From NCBI RefSeq assembly GCF_021391675.1, contig NZ_CP090096.1, positions 930,001 through 994,000 on the forward strand: a stretch of DNA of 64,000 nt. Reading direction: 5' to 3'. This document shows positions 8,550-18,643 of this stretch, piece after piece. The stretch is from Neorhizobium galegae (GTDB lineage Bacteria > Pseudomonadota > Alphaproteobacteria > Rhizobiales > Rhizobiaceae). How positions within the stretch are numbered: the first letter of the stretch is position 1; every line of letters starts with the position of its first letter. The notes under the pieces were generated by a model. It saw only the letters and a program-made list of their open reading frames with translations, ran no database searches and was not told the origin of the DNA. The position numbers were made by a program, and so were the translations under genes.

Positions 8550-10217
8550 ATGTTGCAACAGGGAAAGCCGCAGAGCGCTCAGCCGCTCGTCACCGTCCAC
8601 AACCCGATGGGTTATCCGCCGAAGGTCAGCCGCAAGCAGCCGGCCAATCGGCCCGCCAGCCTCGACGGCAAGGTCGTCTATCTCGTCGACAGCCGCTTTG
8701 ACGATTCCGTCGAGCTCCTGAAGGAGGTCGAGGCCTGGTTTGCACGCAACATGCCCTCCGTCGATGTACGGATCCGCCAGATGGCGAACACCTATTCCAA
8801 GGATGATCCGCAGCTCTGGGAAGAGATCAAGACGAACGGCCATGCCGCGGTTATCGGCGTCGGCCATTGCAGCACGTGCGCACCAGCCGTCACCACCCAC
8901 GCGATCACGCTCGAAACCAAATACGGGGTGCCGACCGCGGCGATCCATACCGAAAAGTTCGACAAGGTGGTCCGCTCCGTCGCCAAGATGGGCGGCCTCT
9001 CGCAGCAACCGCTGGTCTTCGTGCCGCAGCCGGTGATGGGCAAGACGCCGGAAGAGCTGCGCGCCTATGTGGAAGGCATCGATCCGATCAGCGGCAAGCT
9101 GGTGATGAAGGAAATCATCGAGGCGCTGACCGTCGGCCTCTCGGCAGGTGCCGAGGATACGCAATTCGAGCGCAGCACGCCGCGCCTGATTGAGCCGGAC
9201 ACGGAGGATAATCTCCACGTCGGCTTTTTGCGTAACAACTGGACCGACAAGCTGCCGATCATCCTGCCGACCGACGCCCGCGTCGCCGACATGCTGGCCG
9301 GGACAAGTCGAAAGCCGGACGAGGTCGTTGGCCATATGCAGCCGACCACCAATCGCGGCCTTTGGGAATACACGGTCGAGAAGGTTGCCGTGAACGCCGT
9401 CATGGCCGGTGCGTCGCCCGAATATTTCCCGGTCATCCTGGCGCTGGCGGCGGCACAGGTCTCCGCGCGCGGATCGACCTCCTCTTCGGCAGCGGCGATG
9501 GCCGTCGTCAACGGACCTGTTCGCAACGAGATCGGCATGAACTGCGGCGTCGGCGCGCTCGGCCCCTACAGCCATGCCAATGCCACGATCGGTCGCGCCT
9601 TCGGGCTCCTGTCGCAGAACCTGCAAGGCGGTTCGGTCGTGGGCGAAACCTTCATGGGATCGCTCGGCAACAACTACACCTACAACAACCTCACCTTCGC
9701 GGAAAACGAGGAGCGCAGTCCGTGGGAGCCGCTGCATGTGCAGAAGGGTTTCGACGCCAGGACAAGCACCGTCAGCATCTTCCACGGCTGCCGTTCCACG
9801 ACCTTCAGCCTCGGCCTGCGCAAGGAATACTGGCGCGAACACGTGCGCGACATGCTGCTCGGCACCGATGCGATCACCGCGCCGACCCTGGTGCTCGACC
9901 CGATCTGCGCCCGGCAGTTCATCGATCGCGGCGGCTTCGTGAAGAAACAGGACCTGCTCGACTTCATCTACGAGACGGCGCAGATGCCGGCGGGGCGTTA
10001 CTGGGATCTGCAGCTCGTCCAGAATTACATCTATCCGCGCGCCACCTTCGGCGAAGAGCCGATGGCGGGCAAGCTGAAACCCGGCAAGGACGAACTCGTC
10101 CATATCTTCCGCCCGCAGGATATCAACGTCGTGGTCGTCGGCGGCGAGTCCAACGGCTATTGGCAGATCTACGGCGCGCATTACCGCACCACCGTTTCCG
10201 TCGACGATTGGCGCTAA
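8550..10217 (+). CDS. UGSC-like (thiol/selenol) domain protein with a long C-terminal extension
   Basis: 555 residues from ATG 8550, set by the GGGAGGA ribosome site. The N-terminal ~170 residues match the UGSC family: a VVYLVDSRFDD start, then GVGHCSTCAPAVTTHAITLE (Cys107, Cys110), followed by GVPTAAIHTEKF. In selenoprotein members the first Cys is selenocysteine (U-G-S-C); here it is Cys, giving CSTC. The remaining ~350 residues are rich in Gly and Asn (GPYSHANATIGRAFGLLSQN, GSLGNNYTYNN) and I recognise no named domain there. No signal peptide, so cytoplasmic. It sits 2 bp before a thioredoxin-reductase-like gene, which suggests a thiol redox partnership. The reaction is unknown. Confidence 0.75.
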   Translation: MLQQGKPQSAQPLVTVHNPMGYPPKVSRKQPANRPASLDGKVVYLVDSRFDDSVELLKEVEAWFARNMPSVDVRIRQMANTYSKDDPQLWEEIKTNGHAAVIGVGHCSTCAPAVTTHAITLETKYGVPTAAIHTEKFDKVVRSVAKMGGLSQQPLVFVPQPVMGKTPEELRAYVEGIDPISGKLVMKEIIEALTVGLSAGAEDTQFERSTPRLIEPDTEDNLHVGFLRNNWTDKLPIILPTDARVADMLAGTSRKPDEVVGHMQPTTNRGLWEYTVEKVAVNAVMAGASPEYFPVILALAAAQVSARGSTSSSAAAMAVVNGPVRNEIGMNCGVGALGPYSHANATIGRAFGLLSQNLQGGSVVGETFMGSLGNNYTYNNLTFAENEERSPWEPLHVQKGFDARTSTVSIFHGCRSTTFSLGLRKEYWREHVRDMLLGTDAITAPTLVLDPICARQFIDRGGFVKKQDLLDFIYETAQMPAGRYWDLQLVQNYIYPRATFGEEPMAGKLKPGKDELVHIFRPQDINVVVVGGESNGYWQIYGAHYRTTVSVDDWR

Positions 10218-10219
10218 CG

Positions 10220-11197
10220 ATGAGCCCGAACGATTACGACATCGTGGTGATCGGCGCGGGCGTGGCGGGGCTCAACGCCGCCATCGCCGCCGCACGCCAC
10301 GGCGCGCGCACGATGATCGTCGACATGCTCGGCGCCGGCGGCCAGGTGATCAATGTCGATCGCATCGACAATTTTCCGGGGCCGGCCGAGGGCATGTCCG
10401 GTTTCGAACTCGGCCCGATGCTGCAGATGCAGGCGGACGAGGCCGGCGTCGAATTCGCGCTCGATACGATCGAGACAATTTCGAAGACGGATACCGGCTT
10501 CCGCATCGCCGGCGCCGATCTCGATCTGACGGCGGGCGCGGTGATCATCGCCGCCGGCTCCGCCAAGCGCACGCTCGGCATTCCGGGCGAGGCGGAATTC
10601 GAGGGACGCGGCGTTTCCCACTGCGCCTCCTGCGACGGACCGCTGATGCGCGGCAAAGACGTCTGCATCATCGGCGGCGGGGATTCCGCACTCGACGAAG
10701 CGCTGGCGCTGGTCCCGCATGCTGCCCGCATCTCCGTCATTCATCGCGGCTCGCGCCTCCGCGCCAGCGCCGCTTTGCAGGCGAAAGCCAACGAAGCCTC
10801 CAACATCGAAGTCAGACTGAACACGGTCGCGACCGCGATCCGCGGTGACGGCGGCGTCAGCGCCATAACCGCCCGCGATCTGTCGACCGGCACAGAGAGC
10901 GAGCTCCCCTGTCACGGTGTCTTTGTGTATGTCGGGCTCGAACCCAATACGTCCTTCCTCGGCGATACGGTGACGCTTGCGGTCGATGGCCGGATCGTCG
11001 TTGATCTCGACATGCAGGCGTCCGTTCCGGGCATTTTCGCGGCCGGCGACATCCGCTCGCGCTCGGTTGCACATCTGGCAGCCTCCGCAGGTGACGGCGT
11101 GACGGCCGCGATTTCCGCCGTGCGTTATCTCGCGGAACGGAACGGCGATACCCAACAGGCGGAGCCGCGGTTTGCGGCGGCCGCATCGGCAGGATAG
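10220..11197 (+). CDS. thioredoxin-reductase-like FAD/NAD(P) oxidoreductase
   Basis: 325 residues from ATG 10220; the frame is open much further upstream but only as an overlap with the UGSC gene. FAD motif GAGVAGLNAAIAAARHGA, redox-active CASC (Cys135, Cys138), NAD(P) motif GGGDSALDEALAL and the C-terminal FAD motif GIFAAGDI are all present in TrxR order. It could reduce thioredoxin, but its position 2 bp after the UGSC-like gene suggests that the CSTC protein is its partner or that both act in the same pathway. It is followed 4 bp later by the GntR regulator. Confidence 0.9.
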   Translation: MSPNDYDIVVIGAGVAGLNAAIAAARHGARTMIVDMLGAGGQVINVDRIDNFPGPAEGMSGFELGPMLQMQADEAGVEFALDTIETISKTDTGFRIAGADLDLTAGAVIIAAGSAKRTLGIPGEAEFEGRGVSHCASCDGPLMRGKDVCIIGGGDSALDEALALVPHAARISVIHRGSRLRASAALQAKANEASNIEVRLNTVATAIRGDGGVSAITARDLSTGTESELPCHGVFVYVGLEPNTSFLGDTVTLAVDGRIVVDLDMQASVPGIFAAGDIRSRSVAHLAASAGDGVTAAISAVRYLAERNGDTQQAEPRFAAAASAG

Positions 11198-11201
11198 GCC
11201 C

Positions 11202-11891
11202 ATGAACGTGCAGCTCAAAGGCAAGCAGGGCAAACCGAGCGTTCGCGATGCGATCGAGCAGGATATCGTCACGGGTTTCTATTCTCCCGGCGACCGGCTC
11301 GACGAGGCGGGGCTTGCGGCCCGACACCAGGTCTCCCGCACGCCGGTGCGCGAGGCGCTGATCCAGCTCAGCACCATGGGCCTCGTCAAGATGGTGCCCA
11401 ATCGCGGCGCCTTCGTCACTCAGCTGTCGATCACCGAGCTTGTCGAGATGTTCGAGGTGATGGGCGAGCTCGAGGCCATGTGTGCCCGGCTTGCCGCCCG
11501 CCGCATCCGCCCGGAACAGTTGACGCGGCTCGAAGAGGCCCAAGCCGCCTGTGCTACGGCCCAGCAGGCCGGCAATTCGGACGATTATTATTACGCCAAT
11601 GCGGAATTCCACCGCCTGATCTACGAGGCGAGTGGCAACGGCTTCCTCGCCGAGAACGCCCATGCGCTGCAGCGGCGGCTGAAGCCCTATCGACGCCTGC
11701 AGCTGCGGGTGCCCGGGCGCGTCAACAGCTCGCTGTCGGAGCACGAGGAGGTGCTTGCAGCGATCCGGGACCGAGACGATGCCCGCGCCCGCGATGCGAT
11801 GCGCAACCACGTGGTCATCCAGGGCGAATATTTCAGCGACTTCCTGGCGTTGATGCGCCCGGTGGAACGCCAGTTGATCCCCGGCGAATGA
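11202..11891 (+). CDS. GntR family (FCD domain) transcriptional regulator
   Basis: 229 residues from ATG 11202. N-terminal winged helix (VRDAIEQDIVTGFYSPGDRL, VSRTPVREALIQL) and a C-terminal helical FCD domain with metal-ligand-type residues (YYYANAEFHRLIYEAS, SSLSEHEEVLAAI, RNHVVIQGEYF). Such proteins repress catabolic operons until an organic acid ligand binds. It is embedded in the UGSC cluster and there is no separate regulator beside matAB, so it could act as the MatR-like regulator of both blocks through the GTATAC-like sites. Confidence 0.93.
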   Translation: MNVQLKGKQGKPSVRDAIEQDIVTGFYSPGDRLDEAGLAARHQVSRTPVREALIQLSTMGLVKMVPNRGAFVTQLSITELVEMFEVMGELEAMCARLAARRIRPEQLTRLEEAQAACATAQQAGNSDDYYYANAEFHRLIYEASGNGFLAENAHALQRRLKPYRRLQLRVPGRVNSSLSEHEEVLAAIRDRDDARARDAMRNHVVIQGEYFSDFLALMRPVERQLIPGE

Positions 11892-11943
11892 TGAGGAACA
11901 TCGCCACCGGGATCGAGCGGGACGGAACGAACGCATGAGTTTT

Positions 11944-11966
11944 TAAGCTCGGGAGGGTCGAGCTTA
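11944..11966 (+). promoter_or_regulatory. hairpin between the GntR and substrate-binding protein genes
   Basis: TAAGCTCG and CGAGCTTA form a perfect 8-bp stem around a 7-nt GGAGGGT loop. No T run follows, so it is more likely an mRNA-processing or attenuator hairpin, or an operator, than a full terminator. Confidence 0.45.
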
Positions 11967-12003
11967 TCGCCGGCGATGGGCCGGATCAATGGGAGGAGAG
12001 ATC

Positions 12004-13053
12004 ATGAAGCATGCCATTACCTATGTGGCCGGCCTGGTTCCGGCATTCTTGCTGGCGGCCGGTCTTGCCGGCGCGGCCGATATGACGGCCGGCGAAAGGC
12101 AGCTCTACGACGCCGCGAAGAAGGAAGGTTCTGTTACCTGGTACGTCTCCCAGACGACCACCGAGTTCGCCGACGGCATGTGCGGTCTGTTCAAGGCGAA
12201 ATATGCCGGCGTCGGCTGCAACGTCGTGCGCGCCTCCGGCCAGGTCATCTTCCAGCGCCTCGTGCAGGAATTGCAGGCCAAGGCCGTGCAGGGCGACCTG
12301 ATGTCCACCAATGACGACGGCCAGATGCTGCAGCTCAAAGAACAGGGTGCGCTTGCCCAGTTCGCACCGGAAAACCTCAAGGATATGGTGCCGGAACTTC
12401 GCGCACTGGCCGACAAGGACAACTACTGGATCACCTCGGGCGTCTCGCCGCTGGTCATCGCCTATAACACCAAACTGGTGACCGAGGCGGAAGCACCGAA
12501 GAACTGGACCGATCTTGCCGATCCGAAGTGGAAGGGCCAGGTCGCCATCGGCCATCCGAGCTTCTCCGGCAGCGTCGGGCTGTGGACGGTGCTGATGAAC
12601 GATCTCTACGGCTGGGACTTCTTCAAGAATATCGAGAAGAACAAGCCCCAGATCGGCCGCTCCGTGGCCGACGGTCATAACCTCGTCGCCTCGGGTGAAC
12701 GCAAGGTGGCGCTGGCGCCGCTGCCGCTGATCCTGTCGGACTCGATGCTCAAAAAGGTACCGATCGGGGTCGTCTATCCGACCGACGGCGCGCTGCTGCC
12801 GCCTTCGGCAACCGCCATCTTGAAGGACGCACCGCATCCCAATGCCGCGAGACTGTTCGAGAACTTCCTGCTCGGGCCGGAGATCGCCGAATACTTCGCC
12901 AAGGATTACCGTTACCCGCTTCGGGCCGGCGTGCCGCTGGCAGAGGGCATGCGTCCGCTCAGCAGCTACAAGACGAAGTCGATCGCGACGGCCGACGGCA
13001 TCAAGAAACTGCCCGAGGTGCAGGAGAAGTTCCGCGACACATTCGGGATCTGA
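12004..13053 (+). CDS. ABC transporter substrate-binding protein (ferric/type-1 extracellular)
   Basis: 349 residues from ATG 12004, with GGGAGGAGAG just upstream. A signal peptide (MKHAITYVAGL to about AAGLAGA) sends it to the periplasm. The mature part has the class of fold used for iron, phosphonate and small organic anions (VTWYVSQTTTEFADGM, TDLADPKWKGQVAIGHPSF, PLPLILSDSM). It belongs with the permease and ATPase that follow. Ferric family members often import other small organics, so the substrate may be that of the UGSC/TrxR enzymes. Confidence 0.9.
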   Translation: MKHAITYVAGLVPAFLLAAGLAGAADMTAGERQLYDAAKKEGSVTWYVSQTTTEFADGMCGLFKAKYAGVGCNVVRASGQVIFQRLVQELQAKAVQGDLMSTNDDGQMLQLKEQGALAQFAPENLKDMVPELRALADKDNYWITSGVSPLVIAYNTKLVTEAEAPKNWTDLADPKWKGQVAIGHPSFSGSVGLWTVLMNDLYGWDFFKNIEKNKPQIGRSVADGHNLVASGERKVALAPLPLILSDSMLKKVPIGVVYPTDGALLPPSATAILKDAPHPNAARLFENFLLGPEIAEYFAKDYRYPLRAGVPLAEGMRPLSSYKTKSIATADGIKKLPEVQEKFRDTFGI

Positions 13054-13063
13054 ACCGTAACCG

Positions 13064-13110
13064 GGAGGCCGGCATCTGCTGGCCTCCGCCCATCACGCCC
13101 GGCGGCGTGA
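13064..13110 (+). promoter_or_regulatory. tandem hairpins downstream of the substrate-binding protein gene
   Basis: GGAGGCC (13064-13070) pairs with GGCCTCC (13081-13087), and TCACGCC (13093-13099) pairs with GGCGTGA (13104-13110). Hairpins at this place in ABC operons are known to stabilise the binding-protein message relative to the membrane genes; neither has a T tract. Confidence 0.45.
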
Positions 13111-13150
13111 CCTGTTTCCGACGCCTCCAGTGACAAAGCGAGCGCCGATT

Positions 13151-14899
13151 ATGACGAGTGTTTCCCATCCCGCGGCCTCCACCTGGTCGGAAGACCAGCC
13201 GGTGAAGGTGCGTGTGCCCTGGCACCAGCGGCTTCAGCCGGCCAATCTGCTCTGGCTTTTCCTGGCCGGCATTCTGGTCGTGCTGATCGTAGCGCCGATG
13301 TGGACGCTCGTCGTCTCCAGCTTCACCGACGCCAAGACCGGCGGCTGGACGCTTCACAACTATGTCGAGGCCTACGGCAAGGAACGCCATATCACGGCGC
13401 TCACCAACACGCTGAAGATGGGCGCGGTCGTCGTCGTGCTGAAACTGGCCTTCGGCGTGCCGCTCGCCTGGGCCTGCACCCGCACCGACATGCCGGGCCG
13501 CAATTTCGTGCGCTACAGCGTGTTCGGCGCCTTCATCATGCCGCCCTATCTCGCCGGCGTCGGCTGGATCCTGCTCGCCGGCCCCAATACCGGCTGGATA
13601 AACCGCGTCTGGCACAGCCTTTCCGGTTCGACCGAACCGCTTGTCAATGTCTTCTCCTTCGGCGGACTGGTGCTGGTCACCGCGATCGGCGGCTTCTTCC
13701 TCGTCTTCGTGCTGGTGAGCTCGGCCTTCGAGATGATCAATTCCGAGATGGAGGATGCCGCCAATATCCTCGGCGCCGGACCGTTCAAGACGGCGATGAA
13801 GGTAACCTTCCCGCTCGTCATGCCGGCGATCATCGGCGCAGCGCTTCTGTCCTTCCTCGGCGCAATCGCGCTTTATGGCGTGCCGGCGCTGATCTCGATC
13901 CCGGCGCGCTATCCGGTCGTGGTGATCCAACTCACCGAGTTCTTCTCGTTCCCGTTGCGGATCCAGGTGGCGGCCGCCTATTCGATCCCGCTGCTCTTGA
14001 TCACCGCCGCGATGCTCGGGCTGCAGAAACTGATCCTGCGCCGCAAGGGCTATGTGTCGGTCAGCGGCAAGGGAGGCGAGCGGCGCATCGTCAAGCTCGG
14101 CAGATGGCGCTGGGTGCTGTTTGGCTATTGCTTTTGCGTCGTTGCGCTTTCGGTGCTGATGCCGCTGTTCGTGCTGCTTCTCGCTGCCTTCTCGAACTCC
14201 TGGACGACCGGTTTCTCGTTCAGCAACCTGACGCTTTCCAATTTCCACTATGTGCTCTTCGAACATTCGAGTTCACAAAAGGCGCTGGTCGGCAGTATCG
14301 GGCTCGGCATCGTGGCGGCGACGGTGGCGATCACGCTGGCGCTGTTCATCGCCTATATCGTCCAGCGCAAGCTGATCCCGTTCTCGGGCCTGCTCGCCTT
14401 CCTCGCCGTCTCGCCCTATGTCGTGCCCGGCATCGTGCTCGCCATCGGCTTTTATGCGGCCTATGCCCTGCCGCCGATCGCGCTCTACGGCACCTATACG
14501 ATCATGGCGCTCGCCTTCATCACCCGTTTCCTGCCGATCGCCTTCACCACCAGCTCGGCCGGCGTGCGCAGCATCCATCCGGAAATGGAGGAGGCGGTGC
14601 GCATTCTCGGCGGCGGGCGGGTGACGGCGCTCCGGCATGTGGTCGGGCCGCTCTTGAAGCGGACGCTGGCCGGCGGCTGGCTGCTGATCTTCGTGCCGGC
14701 CGCACAGGAACTCTCGACCGCCATCTTTCTGGTCGGCCCCACCACGCGCGTCGTTTCAGTCGTGCTGCTCGATCTCAGCGAGGAAGGCGAGCTCGAAAAG
14801 CTCGCCGCGCTGGGCTCCCTGTTGTTGATCATCATTGTCGCTGTCGTCGCCATCGGGATGCGTTATCTCGGACGCGACTTCATGTTGAGGAGAAGCTAA
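13151..14899 (+). CDS. ABC transporter permease, fused double-domain (ferric type)
   Basis: 582 residues from ATG 13151 (MTSVSHPAAS); a GTG at 13130 is a weaker alternative. Two homologous permease halves each carry the EAA loop (EDAANILGAGPFKTAMKVTF and EEAVRILGGGRVTALRHVVG), with about 12 hydrophobic segments, as in FbpB/SfuB-type iron permeases. It forms the membrane channel for the upstream binding protein and ends one base before the ATPase start. Confidence 0.93.
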   Translation: MTSVSHPAASTWSEDQPVKVRVPWHQRLQPANLLWLFLAGILVVLIVAPMWTLVVSSFTDAKTGGWTLHNYVEAYGKERHITALTNTLKMGAVVVVLKLAFGVPLAWACTRTDMPGRNFVRYSVFGAFIMPPYLAGVGWILLAGPNTGWINRVWHSLSGSTEPLVNVFSFGGLVLVTAIGGFFLVFVLVSSAFEMINSEMEDAANILGAGPFKTAMKVTFPLVMPAIIGAALLSFLGAIALYGVPALISIPARYPVVVIQLTEFFSFPLRIQVAAAYSIPLLLITAAMLGLQKLILRRKGYVSVSGKGGERRIVKLGRWRWVLFGYCFCVVALSVLMPLFVLLLAAFSNSWTTGFSFSNLTLSNFHYVLFEHSSSQKALVGSIGLGIVAATVAITLALFIAYIVQRKLIPFSGLLAFLAVSPYVVPGIVLAIGFYAAYALPPIALYGTYTIMALAFITRFLPIAFTTSSAGVRSIHPEMEEAVRILGGGRVTALRHVVGPLLKRTLAGGWLLIFVPAAQELSTAIFLVGPTTRVVSVVLLDLSEEGELEKLAALGSLLLIIIVAVVAIGMRYLGRDFMLRRS

Positions 14900-15970
<1,071 letters not shown>

Positions 15971-15986
15971 GGCTTGCCTCAGTCCG

Positions 15987-16841
15987 CTATTTTACCCTGA
16001 AGCCCATGCGGCGCACGACATCGAGCAGCACGTGCCGGCCCTTGAGGGCCGGTGCATCGGCGATGCGGCTGGCGACAACGCCCGTCCAGCCGCGGACAGC
16101 CATTCCCTGGTCGGTCTGGAACGACCGCATCGTGTCGTCATAGGTAGCGAGATCCGCCTTGGGCTGCGCTGTCTGATATTTCTCGCGGTGCAACACGAGC
16201 GATTGCGGCAGGCGCGGCTTCACATCCGTCTCGATGGCCGGATCGGGATACCCCACGGTCATGCCAAAGACCGCAAATGCTTCCGGCGGCAGGCCGAGGA
16301 TTTCGCCCACTTCGGCCGGATGGTTGCGGATGCCGCCGATATAGCAGGTGCCGAGGCCGAGCGATTCCAGCGCGACCAGCGCATTCTGGGCGGCCAGCGA
16401 CGCGTCGATTGCCGCCAGCAGGAAGCTCTCGAGATAGTCGAGGCCTTCGCCGGTCTTGCCCTGTTCGGTGGTGATTTTCCGGAGCCGTGACAGATCGGCG
16501 ATCCAGACAAGGAAGAGCGGTGCGGAGATGATCTGCGGATTGGGGGAGGCGAGTTCGGCGAGCTTAGCCCGCCGCTCGGGATCCTCGACCGCCACGACAC
16601 TCCAGGCCTGCAGGCTGGAAGAGGTCGGCGCCGATTGGGCGGCCGCGACGATCAGCTGCAGCACGCTTTCAGGCACCGGTTTCGGGAGATAGGTGCGAAC
16701 GGAACGGTGCGAAAGGATCGCCTCGAGCGCGGCATTCCACTCCGCCGTCGCGGCCGGCTGGTCCGATCCATAGCGCTGGCGCACCAGATCGGCCGGGGTC
16801 GGGGAAGTTTCAGGCGCGGAGGCGAAGCGGGAAACTGACAT
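15987..16841 (-). CDS. NADPH-dependent nitroreductase (NfsA/FRP-like)
   Basis: 284 residues. FMN-binding nitroreductase fold: HRSVRTYLPKPVPE and QSAPTSSSLQAWSVV near residues 46-80 bind FMN phosphate and the ring, and LGLGTCYIGGIRNHP and FGMTVGYP fit the oxygen-insensitive NfsA/FRP branch. It reduces nitro compounds or quinones; the physiological substrate is unknown. It is convergent with the ABC ATPase, with only 16 bp between stops. Confidence 0.9.
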   Translation of the reverse strand: MSVSRFASAPETSPTPADLVRQRYGSDQPAATAEWNAALEAILSHRSVRTYLPKPVPESVLQLIVAAAQSAPTSSSLQAWSVVAVEDPERRAKLAELASPNPQIISAPLFLVWIADLSRLRKITTEQGKTGEGLDYLESFLLAAIDASLAAQNALVALESLGLGTCYIGGIRNHPAEVGEILGLPPEAFAVFGMTVGYPDPAIETDVKPRLPQSLVLHREKYQTAQPKADLATYDDTMRSFQTDQGMAVRGWTGVVASRIADAPALKGRHVLLDVVRRMGFRVK

Positions 16842-16871
16842 CGAAGAACTCCTTTGAATATGAGAGAGGGG

Positions 16872-17075
16872 TCAGGCCGGCATGCTGGGAATGCTGGACA
16901 AGAGTTTTTGCGTGTGGGCATGACGAGGGATGGCGAGGATATCTCGGATTCTGCCGCGTTCGAGGATGATGGTTTTCTCGCAAAGCGAGGCGACGAGGCC
17001 GATATCCTGGGAAACGAGCACCAGCGTCAAGGTCTTCGACAGTTGCCTGAGCAGTTCGACGACGCGGATCGTCAA
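16872..17075 (-). pseudogene. C-terminal fragment of an ABC transporter ATP-binding protein
   Basis: A 67-residue reading frame covers the end of a nucleotide-binding domain: VVELLRQLSKTLTLVLVSQD (switch region with Gln for His) then GLVASLCEKTIILERGRIRD. Walker A, signature and Walker B are missing and the neighbourhood has no transporter partners, so it is a remnant. It occupies the 16842-17301 gap, where nothing else is recognisable except a TTGTATAC motif at 17119-17126. Confidence 0.65.
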
Positions 17076-17301
17076 CCGGCCATGTTACCCCCCTGATCAT
17101 GCTGACCTTTTTCAGCCATTGTATACTGGCGGAGAATATCTCAGTCCCTTTCAGCCGGAAGGATGACGGAGGGCGATTTTGGGCACGGGCGGGAAATGCT
17201 CTTCGCCGCCACGGCAGCATTCAGGAATTTTTGTTCTACCTGCTGGCGATTTGGCCGGAGGCCGGCTAAGGCCTTGAGAAAAGACGGTTTTGGAGAGCGC
17301 G

Positions 17302-18534
17302 ATGAGTGATATTGACCGCCGCCATGCAGAGCGCCTGATGAAGCACGCCGGCCTCGACGCCCTGGTAATTTTCCAGCCCGAAGCCTTTCGGTACGCGATC
17401 GGCGCGCCGGCCGGTGTGGCGACCATGTGGGGCAGGGCGGGTGCCGCAATCGCGCTTGTGCCGGCCGATGCCTCGATTGGTCTCGCCGCAATCGCCAGCG
17501 ACCACGCCGCCGGCTCGATCCGCAAGGCCGCGGCAGACGTGGACCTGCGCACCCATCGCATCTGGATCGACATGCTCGATCTGACGGGAGCCGAGAGCGT
17601 CGAGCAGATCAACGAGGCCTATCGCCGGCTCGGGTCTTCCGGACCCCGGCCGGAAACGTTCGATCGGTCCGCCTGTTTCGACCTGCTCGGCGATCTGCTG
17701 AACGAGCGTGGCCTTGATCGCGCTCGGATCGGCGCCGACCTGGAATTCATGCCGACCGCCGATTTCGAGGCCCTGAAACTGGCTTTGCCGACGGTAACCT
17801 GGACCGACGGCTCGCACGTGCTGCGCCGTCTGCGGGCCGTCAAGACGCCGCGCGAGATCGAACGGCTGCGTCGTGCCGCCAAGGCTGCGGAAGCCGGGCT
17901 CGCCCGCATGGCGGCGGCAGTGAAACCCGGCGCGCGGCTTACCGAACTCTCTTGCGCCTGGAAGGCGGGCGCCCAGGAGGCCGCCGCGGAAGGCGGCTTC
18001 GATCTGAGCGGCCACTGGGACTTCATCTCGGTCGGCGCCGATCTTTCGGACATGTCGGCGGTCGTGACGCCGGGCGCGCTGATCAAGGCCGATGTCGGAA
18101 CGCTGGTCGAGGGCTACTCCTCGGACGGCGCACGGACCTTCACCCATGGCCGTGCATCGCCACTGTCGCGCGAAATCTTCAAGGCGCTCGAAAACGCTTT
18201 CGCAGCCGGGCTCGATATACTTCGTCCAGGCAATACGTTCGGCGTGGTGCATGCGGCCATGCTCGCCTCGATGCGAGAGGACGGCTTTGCAGAATATGAT
18301 CGCGGCCATTTCGGCCATTCGGTCGGAGGCGGCGTCGGCATTGAGGAATGGCCGTTCTTCTCCGCCGGCAATCCGGAGATCATTCAGCCGAACATGGTGG
18401 TGGCGCTGGAGGCGCCGTTCTACGGACAGGGCATCGGCGCGCTGATGATCGAGGATCAGTTCCTGATCACCGAAACGGGGGCCGAATGCATGAATACGCT
18501 GCCGCGGACATTGCGCGATCTTTCGGCAGAATAG
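17302..18534 (+). CDS. M24 family metallopeptidase (Xaa-Pro dipeptidase/creatinase-like)
   Basis: 410 residues from ATG 17302, with a GGAG ribosome site 6 bp upstream. An N-terminal creatinase-type domain (HRIWIDMLDL) precedes the pita-bread domain. Metal ligands look intact: Asp in IKADVG, Asp in YSSDGARTF, His in GHFGHSVGGG, Glu in ALEAPF and Glu in MIEDQF. It should cleave a dipeptide-like amide bond, perhaps of an imported compound. An Rrf2 regulator follows about 110 bp later. Confidence 0.9.
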   Translation: MSDIDRRHAERLMKHAGLDALVIFQPEAFRYAIGAPAGVATMWGRAGAAIALVPADASIGLAAIASDHAAGSIRKAAADVDLRTHRIWIDMLDLTGAESVEQINEAYRRLGSSGPRPETFDRSACFDLLGDLLNERGLDRARIGADLEFMPTADFEALKLALPTVTWTDGSHVLRRLRAVKTPREIERLRRAAKAAEAGLARMAAAVKPGARLTELSCAWKAGAQEAAAEGGFDLSGHWDFISVGADLSDMSAVVTPGALIKADVGTLVEGYSSDGARTFTHGRASPLSREIFKALENAFAAGLDILRPGNTFGVVHAAMLASMREDGFAEYDRGHFGHSVGGGVGIEEWPFFSAGNPEIIQPNMVVALEAPFYGQGIGALMIEDQFLITETGAECMNTLPRTLRDLSAE

Positions 18535-18643
18535 GGCAGACGTGCAAACCGACGTTGAACCTTTGGCACCGCTCCTGTATCGGTGTCACACCTTCGGCGG
18601 TTTCGCCGGGAAGGACACCAGTCAGGCGGAATTTCGATCCTCG

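Noticed and set aside
8361..10181. A 606-residue open frame on the minus strand opposite the UGSC gene
   Set aside because: It is antisense to a gene with clear motifs and a ribosome site, and has no recognisable protein features; the GC-rich bias gives long antisense frames.
9362..10219. A 5' extension of the TrxR-like frame to 611 residues
   Set aside because: The extra part is in another frame inside the UGSC gene; the FAD motif begins just after ATG 10220.
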